Source: Candidatus Gastranaerophilales bacterium
GTDB lineage: Bacteria > Cyanobacteriota > Vampirovibrionia > Gastranaerophilales > Gastranaerophilaceae
Direction of reading: 5' to 3'
DNA length: 64,000 nt
NCBI GenBank assembly: GCA_944325315.1
Contig: CALVAA010000003.1
Coordinates: forward strand, 1-64,000
The position numbers were made by a program, and so were the translations under genes. This document shows, piece by piece, positions 52,247-60,822 of the stretch (its first letter is position 1; the number at the start of each line of letters is the position of its first letter). The notes under the pieces were generated by a model, which searched no databases, was not told the origin of the DNA, and saw only the letters and a list, made by a program, of their open reading frames with translations.

Positions 52247-52873
52247 ATGCAAAGCTTGTCAAGTAAAGAAAATTTTTTTATAGGCTTGTCACTATCAAAC
52301 TCATCCAGCTATGATAGCTCTGTTTGTATACTGGACAGGAATTCATCCATTGTTCTTATAGATAAATTTTATTTTGTGCAAGATATTGACTATTTTTTTG
52401 AAAATTCTCCTTATATAAATTCCTCCGTTGTTTGTATTTCAATTCCATATGATAATAAACTCCTGGAGGGTAAATGGAGAATACATTCAAAAAACTACAA
52501 AGCTCTTGGAGATTATTTTAAAATTAATAAAGACGATTGGACAAACAGAATTTCCAAAAGATGTTGTGATACTTTTAAAAAGCTCAAAGCCAAGGGGATT
52601 AAAGTTATAAGATGCGATATAAATCAGCTCAGAACATCCTATGGGATATGTCCGCATTATCAGTCCAGAACAAGTATAGACTGTAAAAATCTTCAAATTT
52701 CTCTTAAGATAAAATACGGCTTTTCTCAAATGCCCGAAAATATGCTTCCGGCTTCAAGCTTGGAAGCGATAATCTGCGCTATGTTTGCAATGGAAAATGC
52801 AAACAATATTGAAACAACTAAAATTTTTGAAATAGAAGATATTCCGGTTTTAACAAGAAATAAATATGATTGA
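52247..52873 (+). CDS. Unrecognised protein, possibly RNase H-like fold (DUF429-like)
   Basis: 208 residues from the ATG at 52247, which lies 7 bases after TATACT with no ribosome-binding site; a TTG at 52211 would add 12 residues. FFIGLSLSNSSSYDSSVCIL near the start, then SVVCISIPYDNKL and KVIRCDINQLRT, then ASSLEAIICAMFA at the C-terminus, recall the alternating strands and late acidic helix of DUF429-type RNase H-fold proteins. Catalytic residues are not obvious. It is divergent from the ABC gene and convergent with GH57. Confidence 0.6.
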   Translation: MQSLSSKENFFIGLSLSNSSSYDSSVCILDRNSSIVLIDKFYFVQDIDYFFENSPYINSSVVCISIPYDNKLLEGKWRIHSKNYKALGDYFKINKDDWTNRISKRCCDTFKKLKAKGIKVIRCDINQLRTSYGICPHYQSRTSIDCKNLQISLKIKYGFSQMPENMLPASSLEAIICAMFAMENANNIETTKIFEIEDIPVLTRNKYD

Positions 52874-55369
52874 TTAGACTTTTCCTGTTAGTGAATCAAT
52901 TTTTTCTTTATAGAAATTCATATTTATATTTAGTTTTTGTCCGATTTCAATAAAACACAATAATAATTTTCTTAAATTATTATGCTCTTTTTGATGAAGT
53001 TTGTTATAAAAGCCGTGGAAATCTTTGCAGAACATATCATAAAAGATGTTTTGAGCACTAGAAATTTGGGTTTCGATGTTTAGTTTTTCAAGTAAATCAA
53101 AGAATCCGGATAATTCTTTTGCATTTTTGTCATTGGGATTGCTTTTTAAATTTTCAATCAGAGAATCCAGTTTATTGGATAAAATTTCACGAACTTTTTC
53201 TATTCCGAGTTTTATATTGAATCTGTCCGTTAATTGTTTTGTTTTGAGCAGACTGTCTATTTTTTTGTTGTCCAGACAGCTTGTCATGCTTTTAAGATCT
53301 TTAATAAAAGTCGACAACAATGTATACTTAGCACAAACCCTGAAGCCTTCCGGAATATCCATACCAAGATCGTTTAAATAGCTGATTGGTGTAAGCAGAC
53401 TTTCGTATAAGTCTTTATATGTTTGGCTTGCCTTTTCAAGACGTGCAATAATAAGGTTTTCTAATATTATTTTTCTTCTGTCTATGGGAATATCCTTGAG
53501 AGAATAGAATTTGCTTCCTAAATACAACTCAATTGTCTGCAAGGTGTCTAAGATATTTCCTTTTTCAAAAACCTTTAAGATTTCTTTCTTTTCAATGTTA
53601 AAATCATCGCTACAGCTAAATTCCTTAACGGCGCAATAAAAATCGCTGTTTTGGGTTTGAACCATAGCGTAGCACATTTCTTTTTTTTCAAGAGTAATAT
53701 TTGATGTTACTTCAACTTTACCAATTGTTAAAATATTATTTAAACTGTTATACTGTTTTGAATAAGATTTTTTCATGGAAAAACAGTACAATTTATCGTT
53801 GTTTAAATTCTCAAAAGATGATTCTATGGCATATTGTGCCGTAATTTTATCAAAACCTATAGTAGCAGGCTTCACCCAGCGGTTATATATATCTTTTCCG
53901 TTTCCGAATTCAACAATATTGCTTTTGGCTTTTTGAAGAATGGAAAGAAAAGTTTTTTCCAGGTCCTCTTTGGAAAATTCACGTGATAATTCGATTGCCC
54001 TTGCAGCGTATTTTAAAATTTGCGTTGTTTCGATTCCTGAAATATCTGCAAAGAACCACCCGCAGCTTGTATACATCAACTGCGCAAAGCGTTGTATTTC
54101 CATTAGTTTTATTGCTTTAACTTTTTCTTGATGACTAAGCTGTTTTTTTGTATTTAGCCTAAAAAACTCTTCAATGCTTTCGGTGCTTCTGTCTAATATT
54201 ACATCTATATAGTTATTTCTTGCCTTCCAAAAATCTTCATAATATTTTGCTCCCCATACAGAACAGATTTTTGCAAGTTCGTCTCTCAGATAATCAAGAG
54301 CTTGCCTTAAAGGCTTTCTCCACTTTTGGTTCCAATGAGGCTGAGCGCCGGTAGAGCATCCGCAATCATCCATCCATCTTCCGACACCATGGGAACAGCT
54401 CCAAGCCGAAACAGGCTTTATATCGACTTCGTATACCGGCGGAAACATTTCAAGATACTGTCCGTAATTTGTAATCGTAAAGCCTAAGTCTTTTGCTCCT
54501 ACTCTTAAAACGTATGCTAATGCCATATCGCCGAATTTTGTATGGTGACCGTAGCTTTCCCCGTCCGTTGCAATGTTTACAAGCTGAGGGTGGTTTCTTG
54601 ATGCAACATAGCCTTCATTTAACCTGTATGCAAATTTTTTACCATCTTGTAAAAGATTATCAAATGCTACAGATTTTGAAATTGAACCGTCATAGAAAAA
54701 TAAATCAATATATTTTTGCTTATCTGTGCCTTCGGCAAAATACCTGTATGCTTGCGAAGGGTCTATTGTACCCCAAGAAACATCTTGCCAGTTGTTTTGT
54801 CCGATTTTATTTATGCATTTTGCCTGATGAGGGGAAAGTACGGTAAATTTTACACCATAATCAATTAAAACCTCGAGTGTTTGGGCATCTACTGCAGTTT
54901 CGGCAAGCCAAATTCCTTCTGCGTTTCTGTTGAATCTTTTTTGAAAATCTTTTAAACCCCAGATAACCTGTGTAATTTTGTCATTTCTGTTTGCAAGAGG
55001 CATTATGATGTGGTTATACACCTGTGCCATAGCGCAGCCATGACCATTGTATAATGAACGGGAATTTACATCTGCTTGAATTATTCTTTGATAGGCTTGA
55101 TTATCATACTTTTCCATCCAACTTAAAAGCGTCGGGCCGAAATTGTAGCTCATATATTGATAGTTGTTTGAAATTTCTATAATGGAATTATTCCCGTCAA
55201 CAATTCTCGATGCTCCGTTTGGTCCATAGCATTGCCAAGAAATTTTTTCATTCCAGTCATGATTAGGTGCAGCGCTTTGCTGTATTTCAATTTCTTCTAT
55301 CCAGGGGTTTTCTCTTGGCGGCTGGTAGAAATGCCCATGGATTGTTAAAAATTTCCTGTTTTCGCTCAT
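52874..55369 (-). CDS. Glycoside hydrolase family 57 protein with DUF3536 region
   Basis: An alpha-glucan-acting enzyme (amylase or 4-alpha-glucanotransferase type) of 831 residues. The N-terminal HGHFYQPPRENPW is the GH57 start. Glu157 in GIWLAETAVD is the likely nucleophile, and ATDGESYGHH contains the acid/base-side acidic pair. The DUF3536-like region (about 290-830) is helical. Its presence beside GH77 and a phosphohexomutase in the window supports glycogen or starch metabolism. A clear ribosome-binding site is not seen. Confidence 0.85.
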   Translation of the reverse strand: MSENRKFLTIHGHFYQPPRENPWIEEIEIQQSAAPNHDWNEKISWQCYGPNGASRIVDGNNSIIEISNNYQYMSYNFGPTLLSWMEKYDNQAYQRIIQADVNSRSLYNGHGCAMAQVYNHIIMPLANRNDKITQVIWGLKDFQKRFNRNAEGIWLAETAVDAQTLEVLIDYGVKFTVLSPHQAKCINKIGQNNWQDVSWGTIDPSQAYRYFAEGTDKQKYIDLFFYDGSISKSVAFDNLLQDGKKFAYRLNEGYVASRNHPQLVNIATDGESYGHHTKFGDMALAYVLRVGAKDLGFTITNYGQYLEMFPPVYEVDIKPVSAWSCSHGVGRWMDDCGCSTGAQPHWNQKWRKPLRQALDYLRDELAKICSVWGAKYYEDFWKARNNYIDVILDRSTESIEEFFRLNTKKQLSHQEKVKAIKLMEIQRFAQLMYTSCGWFFADISGIETTQILKYAARAIELSREFSKEDLEKTFLSILQKAKSNIVEFGNGKDIYNRWVKPATIGFDKITAQYAIESSFENLNNDKLYCFSMKKSYSKQYNSLNNILTIGKVEVTSNITLEKKEMCYAMVQTQNSDFYCAVKEFSCSDDFNIEKKEILKVFEKGNILDTLQTIELYLGSKFYSLKDIPIDRRKIILENLIIARLEKASQTYKDLYESLLTPISYLNDLGMDIPEGFRVCAKYTLLSTFIKDLKSMTSCLDNKKIDSLLKTKQLTDRFNIKLGIEKVREILSNKLDSLIENLKSNPNDKNAKELSGFFDLLEKLNIETQISSAQNIFYDMFCKDFHGFYNKLHQKEHNNLRKLLLCFIEIGQKLNINMNFYKEKIDSLTGKV

Positions 55370-55415
55370 CTTTTTCGCTCAATATCCTATCTTTCAGTTA
55401 TATTTGTGCCTTGTT

Positions 55416-55922
55416 TTAATTTTTGGCTTCTTCTTTTTTTGCTTTTTTTATAATTTTTAAATCATTAACATCCAGCCAAGGATCATTTAAAGCTGTTGAA
55501 AAAACAGTTGCGCTGAGTTCAATTTTATCTCCCGCATCTAAATCTATGTGTTTTTCAGCTAATTCTTTTTTTAAAAAAAGCTTCATTTCGGATAAGGGAA
55601 TACTATGATCTATGACATCATCCCTTTGAATTAAAATTCCTATATATTTGTTGCTTGGCCTTAAGGCTTTTTTGTAATCAAGCCCCAGTGTTGAAAATTT
55701 ATCGAATGTTGCCTGCATTTTTACTGTTTTGTTTAGGTATTTGTGAGGATTGTTAACAACAGCTAATGGCGAAACATTGATTACTTTTTGGGCTGTTTTT
55801 GCCTGTTGAAGCTGTTTTTTTTGGATAGAATTATTTCCTTTGCTCAACGCTTGATTAAAAATCCCGCATGATAGACCGATTACAAGAGCCAAGGATAGTG
55901 TTGATATAAATTTTTTGTTCAT
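55416..55922 (-). CDS. Secreted protein of unknown function, OB-like
   Basis: 168 residues, with an N-terminal signal peptide (about 5-27, LSLALVIGLSCGIFNQALS). A mid-section resembles OB-fold proteins (NPHKYLNKTVKMQATFDKFS, then KIELSATVFSTALNDPWLDV). The C-terminus is Lys/Glu-rich. A GAGGAAAAA ribosome-binding site is present. It lies 46 bases upstream of the GH57 gene. No catalytic motif is visible. Confidence 0.7.
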   Translation of the reverse strand: MNKKFISTLSLALVIGLSCGIFNQALSKGNNSIQKKQLQQAKTAQKVINVSPLAVVNNPHKYLNKTVKMQATFDKFSTLGLDYKKALRPSNKYIGILIQRDDVIDHSIPLSEMKLFLKKELAEKHIDLDAGDKIELSATVFSTALNDPWLDVNDLKIIKKAKKEEAKN

Positions 55923-55965
55923 TTTTTCCTCTACAATATATTATTTCAAAACAAGTTTAACATAA

Positions 55966-56862
55966 TTATTGTTTATTTAAAATATCAATCTCGACAGTGT
56001 TCAGATTAAGATATTTTATTGGATTTAAAAAAGCAAATTGTTTTATATCTTTTTTTGATATAAAATCGGTTTTTAGTAAATTTAGGCAAATTTCATCAAG
56101 AGTTTTATTTGAGCCTGCAATTGTACCGTTTTCATCTTTTCCTTCTTTAATTTTCTTATTACAAAATACAATTTCTCCCTCAAAATTACTTGAAGGCAAG
56201 CTGTCACTTACTAAAATTATCCTGTCTTTTGGTTTGGTTTTCAAAACAAGTTTTAAAATATCCTTAGATAGATGTATAAAATCAGCTATTATTTCACAAT
56301 AAATTTTATCATTAATAAGTCCTTCAAGTGCCACGGAAGCTTGTCTGTGGTAAATCGGATTCATTGCATTAAAATGATGTGTGGTTGCATGACAATTCTT
56401 TAAGGAAAAAAAAGCTGTATGTCCGGCTTGGGTTTTAATGTTTTTTTCATTCAGATAATTAATTAAATCAACATCAACCTCGGGGGCAACAGTTACAATC
56501 TTTACAATATCACTGTAGTTTCCGACTGTTTTTTTAAAATTTTCAATCGTTCCTTTTTTGAATGTTTTTTTATCCTGAATCCCTGCCTTGTCAGGGCTTA
56601 AAAACGTGCCTTCCAGATGTATTCCTATTATAAATGCTTCTTTTTTAACACTGTTTAATTGTTCTTGTTTTATTTTTTGAAAAAGAGCAAGCTGTTTTTG
56701 AATGTTTTTATCATTTTCGCCAACCAGCGTCGGGCAAATTCCTCTAATATTTCTTTTATAAAATTCTTTTAAAACAAATTTTATTTCGTCGTAATTTGCA
56801 TAATTAAAGTTAATCCCGAAAGAGCCATGGGTATGATTATCTATAAAAAATAAATCTTCCAA
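55966..56862 (-). CDS. Short N-acetylglucosamine-6-phosphate deacetylase-like amidohydrolase
   Basis: 298 residues, versus about 380 for NagA. It starts at the metal-binding His-x-His (DNHTHGSFG), with no N-terminal beta-sandwich domain. GIHLEGTFLSPDKAG carries the metal Glu, and HTAF and HHFNAMNPIYHRQAS carry the histidines. VSDSLPSSNFEGE contains the catalytic Asp, and NGTIAGSNKTLDE is the usual NagA late motif. The TIM-barrel core is complete, so activity is possible, but the small domain is missing. It begins with TTG, after AGGAAAAA. Confidence 0.8.
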   Translation of the reverse strand: MEDLFFIDNHTHGSFGINFNYANYDEIKFVLKEFYKRNIRGICPTLVGENDKNIQKQLALFQKIKQEQLNSVKKEAFIIGIHLEGTFLSPDKAGIQDKKTFKKGTIENFKKTVGNYSDIVKIVTVAPEVDVDLINYLNEKNIKTQAGHTAFFSLKNCHATTHHFNAMNPIYHRQASVALEGLINDKIYCEIIADFIHLSKDILKLVLKTKPKDRIILVSDSLPSSNFEGEIVFCNKKIKEGKDENGTIAGSNKTLDEICLNLLKTDFISKKDIKQFAFLNPIKYLNLNTVEIDILNKQ

Positions 56863-56953
56863 TTGCTTTTTTCCTAAATTTCATTAAAACTACAACATAC
56901 ATTATAACGTGAATTTATGAAATTGTTAAATATTGTTAAGAAAAAAAAGAATA

Positions 56954-56985
56954 ATACTAAAGAATTAATACTTTGTTGTCGTATA
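56954..56985 (+). promoter_or_regulatory. Possible sigma-28-like promoter of the first MGLxASQ gene
   Basis: ATACTAAAG (56954-56962) is identical to the -35 region of flagellin (36982-36990, minus strand). After 17 bases comes CGTATA (56980-56985), where flagellin has CGATAT after 16 bases. The predicted leader (about 26 bases) is close to that of flagellin. The -10 match is incomplete, so this is tentative. Confidence 0.45.
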
Positions 56986-57017
56986 AAAAAATATCAATAC
57001 AAAGGAAAGGTGACAAT

Positions 57018-58043
57018 ATGGGATTAGCAGCAAGTCAAGCTCGCTTTCTTGGTTTAACTGCAAGGAAAAGTAATGTTGAATATCAAGGGCAACAAATAAA
57101 CCAACAAAGGGTAGCATTATCCAATGAAGTTATGGGACTATACAGTGAATACAACAATCTTGATGTTCCTGTGCCTCCTTCGGTTAATGACTATGTAAAA
57201 ACAGTTTATACACTTGATTCTACGTATGAAGATTACGAAATATCAAGCTTTTCAAAAATACAAGAAGGCGAATATCAAGGATACTATGATGTTGTATTAT
57301 CATATCAAGACAGTGTAGCGCAAGCATACACATATTCCGCACGTGACAGTGTAATTACGGCCGAAAAGGGTGAAAACGGATATTCGTATTTAAATTTTCA
57401 ATTCGGCACAGAAAACTATACATATGATGAAAACGATCCTGATAATTCAACCATAACAAAAATCACGGGTGACTATGAAAGATATCAGGGATTAAGCACA
57501 ATTATGAACAGCCAAGGGCTAAGTGAAGGTGTATTTTATATGTATATGAGAAACGGTACAGCTTACTATACATCTGAAAACGACCTTGATTCTACCGCTT
57601 TTGAAACGGTTGACGGAAAGCAAATGTATTATGGTACTTATAATTTTGACTATCAAGGCTCAAAATCCGTTTCAAAAAATGTTCAGGCAAAAGCCTCGCT
57701 AACCCAAGGCTCTGACGGTAGATTGACCTCAATACAAATACTAAGCTCGCCCGATGCTCCGGATATTGAAGGTTATTCTTACTCTATTACTACAAGCTCT
57801 ACAGAAGATGAGTCAGCTTATGACGATGCTATGAATAAGTATTACTATGAAAAGCAGGTATACGAAAGAGAAGTTGAGAGAATCAACCAAAAAACAAAAA
57901 CTCTGCAAGAAGAAGACAGAAGTCTTGAATTGCAATTAAACCAGCTTGATACCGAGCAAAATGCTATTGCAACCGAGATGGAATCAGTTTCTAAGGTTAT
58001 TGAAGATACAATTGATTCGGTCTTCAAAACATATAGCAGCTAA
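57018..58043 (+). CDS. MGLAASQ-family coiled-coil protein (axial-protein-like)
   Basis: 341 residues; the ATG at 57018 has an AAAGGTGAC ribosome-binding site, and the in-frame TTG at 56973 is rejected. The N-terminal helix opens MGLAASQARFLGLTARKS and continues amphipathically to about 45. A Tyr/Ser/Asp-rich beta middle (about 60-270) is followed by a C-terminal helix (about 280-341) ending in ESVSKVIEDTIDSVFKTYSS. Only the terminal helices resemble the paralogue at 60823. It has no signal peptide and, as far as I can see, no Cys or Trp. Conserved terminal helices around a variable middle are the plan of flagellin, hook and needle proteins, but no known family is recognised. Confidence 0.8.
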   Translation: MGLAASQARFLGLTARKSNVEYQGQQINQQRVALSNEVMGLYSEYNNLDVPVPPSVNDYVKTVYTLDSTYEDYEISSFSKIQEGEYQGYYDVVLSYQDSVAQAYTYSARDSVITAEKGENGYSYLNFQFGTENYTYDENDPDNSTITKITGDYERYQGLSTIMNSQGLSEGVFYMYMRNGTAYYTSENDLDSTAFETVDGKQMYYGTYNFDYQGSKSVSKNVQAKASLTQGSDGRLTSIQILSSPDAPDIEGYSYSITTSSTEDESAYDDAMNKYYYEKQVYEREVERINQKTKTLQEEDRSLELQLNQLDTEQNAIATEMESVSKVIEDTIDSVFKTYSS

Positions 58044-58071
58044 AATTTTATTTCATTATTCCTTTGTATTT

Positions 58072-58097
58072 ATCCCCCGGTTGTTTTACCGGGGGAT
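58072..58097 (+). terminator. Terminator after the first MGLxASQ gene
   Basis: ATCCCCCGG and CCGGGGGAT form a 9-bp GC-rich stem with an 8-base loop (TTGTTTTA), followed by TTTG and a mixed A/T tract. It starts 28 bases past the stop. Confidence 0.85.
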
Positions 58098-58170
58098 TTT
58101 GTTAAAAATTTAAAAGTGTTTTCAATTTTATTTATATTTATAATAACTCTAAAAGGCCTTAATTGTATTT

Positions 58171-58680
58171 TTAGCCGATTACAGGTGCAACGTATGTTCT
58201 TTGAGCCAGTTCTTTATCTAAAGCCAAAAGTGCGTTTTTATCGTCGCCGATAAGTTCAAGCTGAGCTAAAACTCCGCCAACATTAGCCTCTTCTTCAACC
58301 TGTTCTTTTAAGTACCAATTTAAAAATATTATTGCTGCTCTGTCTTTTTCGCTTTCCGCTACATCTAAAAGTGCATTAATTCTCGATGTAACATATTCTT
58401 CATGTGCTAATACCGCTTTAAATACATCTAAAGGACTGTTCCAATTATTTTGCGGTTTTTCTATTTCAAAAAGTTCAATTTTTCCGTTTCTTTGTATAAC
58501 ATAATCAAACATTCCCATAGCATGGGCATGTTCTTCTTGAACTTGAACATCCATCCAATTTACAAAACCTGCTAAATTAAGGTTTGCAAAATATGCTTTC
58601 ATGGATAAATAAAGATACTCGCTGAATAATTCTTTGTTAATTTGTTCCAAAAAGGCTTGCTGCATTTTTTCACTTATCAT
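58171..58680 (-). CDS. ftnA: Ferritin (bacterial non-heme type)
   Basis: Iron storage shell subunit, 169 residues. INKELFSEYLYLSMKAYFAN supplies Glu17-type ferroxidase ligands, and EEHAHAMGMFDYVIQR supplies Glu49/Glu50 and His53-type ligands. LKEQVEEEANV supplies the third site. These are the FtnA-type ligands. A strong AGGAGGAAT ribosome-binding site precedes the ATG. Confidence 0.95.
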   Translation of the reverse strand: MISEKMQQAFLEQINKELFSEYLYLSMKAYFANLNLAGFVNWMDVQVQEEHAHAMGMFDYVIQRNGKIELFEIEKPQNNWNSPLDVFKAVLAHEEYVTSRINALLDVAESEKDRAAIIFLNWYLKEQVEEEANVGGVLAQLELIGDDKNALLALDKELAQRTYVAPVIG

Positions 58681-58836
58681 AAATATTCCTCCTGTTTATA
58701 TAATTTCAATTTAGCATAAATATAAATATTTAAATTAATTTGCAAGATAAATTTATCAGAATTTTTATATTAATATAGTGTTATAAAGTTTTTTGTATAA
58801 AATAATAATTACATAGACTATAAAAAGAAGGAGCAT

Positions 58837-60264
58837 ATGAAAAAAAATTTAAATAAAAGGACAAAAATAGTTGCTACAATCGGGCCGGCAACAGAAAGCG
58901 AACAAGCAATTGAAAATTTGATTAAAGCAGGTGTCAATGTTTTTAGATTAAATACATCCCATGGCAGTGAAGAGGACCATGAAAAAAAATTTGACTTAAT
59001 AAGAAGTGTCTGCAAAAAAATGGATGTTTATTGCGCAATAATGATAGATTTACAAGGGCCGAAAATAAGAGTCGGAAATATCAGACAAAATATTGAACTA
59101 AAAAAAGGGCAAGAAGTAATATTTAAACACAGTACAGAAGAAGACGGCATTATTCCGGTTGATTATAGCGGAATTGCAAATGATGTAGCGGAAGGAAGTA
59201 AAATTCTGCTTGATGACGGCAAAATCCATGTTGTTGTGAATAAAGTTGAAGATAACAAAGTTTATGCAACCGTTACAAACGGCGGAACTTTAAAACCAAG
59301 AAAAGGGTTAAACATTCCGGGCTCTACAAACAGTCTTAAAGCAATCAGTGAAAAAGATATTGAATTTATTAAATTTGCAATAAGAAAACAAGCGGACTAT
59401 ATAGCTCTTTCTTTTGTAAGACAAAAAGAAGATGTCTTATTAGCTAAAAAATATATTAATGACTTTGGCTCAGATATTCCTGTGATTTCAAAACTTGAAA
59501 AACCCCAGGCAATAGAAAATCTTGAAAGCATAGTAAATGTGTCTGATTGTATAATGGTTGCAAGAGGAGATTTGGGAATCGAACTTTCTCCTACTGAAGT
59601 TCCGATTTGTCAAAAGAAAATTATAGCGGAATGTAATAAACAAAAAAAGCCTGTAATCGTTGCAACGCAAATGCTGGAGAGCATGATAGATAATCCTATT
59701 CCGACAAGGGCGGAAAGCTCTGATGTTGCAAATGCAATATTGGATGGTGCGGATGCTGTGATGCTGAGTGCTGAAACTTCCGTAGGTTCTTTTGCAATTG
59801 AAGCGGTTGAAACTATGTCAAATATTGCAAAAACAACGGAAAATAGTGAATTTTACTTTTTCGATAATGATTTTCAGATATCCGAACAAATTGCCCTTAC
59901 AAGACAAGCAATTGTATTTGGGGCGGATAAAATGCTTAAATATGTAAATGCAAAAGCAATTTTAAGCTTCACAAGACACGGATATTCTACAAGATTAATG
60001 TCAAAATTAAAACCTTCCGTTCCTATAATTATGATTTCGGATGATGAAAGCACTTGCAGAAAAATGACACTTTGTTGGGGAGTTTTTCCTTTTCAAAAGC
60101 TTTGGAATGATACTTTAGAGAAGGATTTATTGATAAATATAGATAACTTTTTGACAAATGAAATAGGTTTAAATAAAGGAGATTATGTAATTATTACAGG
60201 TTCTTCCCTAAATATTATTTCAGGAAGAACAAACTTTGTCAGAGTACATAAAATCGGCACATAA
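58837..60264 (+). CDS. pyk: Pyruvate kinase
   Basis: Last step of glycolysis, PEP plus ADP to pyruvate plus ATP. 475 residues with TKIVATIGPATES, FRLNTSHGSEEDHE, the K+/Mg2+ sites DLQGPKIRVG and ARGDLGIELS, and VATQMLESM. The usual B domain (about 70-170) and C-terminal regulatory domain (about 350-475) are present. The ribosome-binding site AAGGAG is strong. No partner glycolytic genes lie beside it. Confidence 0.96.
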   Translation: MKKNLNKRTKIVATIGPATESEQAIENLIKAGVNVFRLNTSHGSEEDHEKKFDLIRSVCKKMDVYCAIMIDLQGPKIRVGNIRQNIELKKGQEVIFKHSTEEDGIIPVDYSGIANDVAEGSKILLDDGKIHVVVNKVEDNKVYATVTNGGTLKPRKGLNIPGSTNSLKAISEKDIEFIKFAIRKQADYIALSFVRQKEDVLLAKKYINDFGSDIPVISKLEKPQAIENLESIVNVSDCIMVARGDLGIELSPTEVPICQKKIIAECNKQKKPVIVATQMLESMIDNPIPTRAESSDVANAILDGADAVMLSAETSVGSFAIEAVETMSNIAKTTENSEFYFFDNDFQISEQIALTRQAIVFGADKMLKYVNAKAILSFTRHGYSTRLMSKLKPSVPIIMISDDESTCRKMTLCWGVFPFQKLWNDTLEKDLLINIDNFLTNEIGLNKGDYVIITGSSLNIISGRTNFVRVHKIGT

Positions 60265-60360
60265 AAAGTTAAACCGAAACTTTATTTTCAGTATATAGCC
60301 GCACAAAAGAAATGAAAACATTTAAATTGGCGGCTTTATATCTATATTTAAATGCATATA

Positions 60361-60391
60361 CTTTCCTGAAATTACAAAAATTTCAGGAAAG
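60361..60391 (+). terminator. 13-bp hairpin after pyk
   Basis: CTTTCCTGAAATT and AATTTCAGGAAAG form a perfect 13-bp stem with a 5-base loop, 96 bases after the pyk stop. No clean T-run follows (CGGGTATATA), so it may be a terminator, an RNA-stability element or part of a larger fold with the nearby CATTTAAAT/ATTTAAATG and GCCGC/GCGGC repeats. Confidence 0.55.
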
Positions 60392-60481
60392 CGGGTATAT
60401 ATTATTAAACAAATTTTTCTTTTGTTGTTTTGAATTTATTCTGCCTATGATAACCGACGGCGAATCAAATTATTAAAAAAA

Positions 60482-60510
60482 ACGGCTAATTTGTGAACAA
60501 ATTAAGCCGT
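60482..60510. repeat. Hairpin-forming inverted repeat in the pyk downstream region
   Basis: ACGGCTAATTTGT and ACAAATTAAGCCGT pair apart from one bulged A, with a small loop. It is not followed by T-rich sequence, so it is not an obvious terminator. It lies about 45 bases upstream of the small ORF at 60553-60576. Confidence 0.5.
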
Positions 60511-60552
60511 GATGGATAGAATTAGTATTACGGAGTTTATAGAGGAGTTTAC

Positions 60553-60576
60553 ATGCTATTTAATGTGTGTGAATAA
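60553..60576 (+). CDS. Possible 7-codon leader peptide MLFNVCE
   Basis: ATG CTA TTT AAT GTG TGT GAA TAA, with a strong GAGGAG ribosome-binding site 5 bases upstream. It lies within a 558-base noncoding stretch after pyk, about 245 bases before the MGLSASQ gene. Chance occurrence is quite possible in a region of this size. No attenuator-type terminator follows it directly. Confidence 0.3.
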   Translation: MLFNVCE

Positions 60577-60660
60577 AAATTGTTGCTAATTTTACTTTAA
60601 ATTGTCAAATTATTTTACAAAAGTTAACATATATAAAAAACCTTATTACATCTTGTTTTT

Positions 60661-60690
60661 TTGACATTGTGTATATAAAAAGTATATAAA
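60661..60690 (+). promoter_or_regulatory. Promoter and direct repeats upstream of the second MGLxASQ gene
   Basis: TTGACA (60661-60666), then TATATA (60683-60688, N16) or TATAAA (60685-60690, N18). A 10-bp direct repeat (AAATGTAAAC or a close form, twice, 60690-60709) overlaps the predicted start. The leader is about 125 bases with an AAAGGTGG ribosome-binding site before the ATG at 60823. Of 60265-60822, the rest is AT-rich with only the hairpins and small ORF listed. Confidence 0.65.
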
Positions 60691-60822
60691 AATGTAAACA
60701 AATGTAAACAATACAAATGAAAAAAGTTATTTAAAATTTGAAAGTGGAATTAAAAAATTAGTTAAAAGGATTATAAAACTCAAATAAAATCTGCAAGTAA
60801 TTTAAAAGTAAAGGTGGTAAAA

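Noticed and set aside
56973-57017. TTG start at 56973 for the first MGLxASQ gene
   Set aside because: The ATG at 57018 has a strong ribosome-binding site and matches the paralogue; the same reasoning rejects GTG at 60814.
60577-60822. Sigma-28-type promoter for the second MGLxASQ gene
   Set aside because: No TAAA-N15-CG arrangement was found; the TTGACA/TATAWA promoter is better supported.
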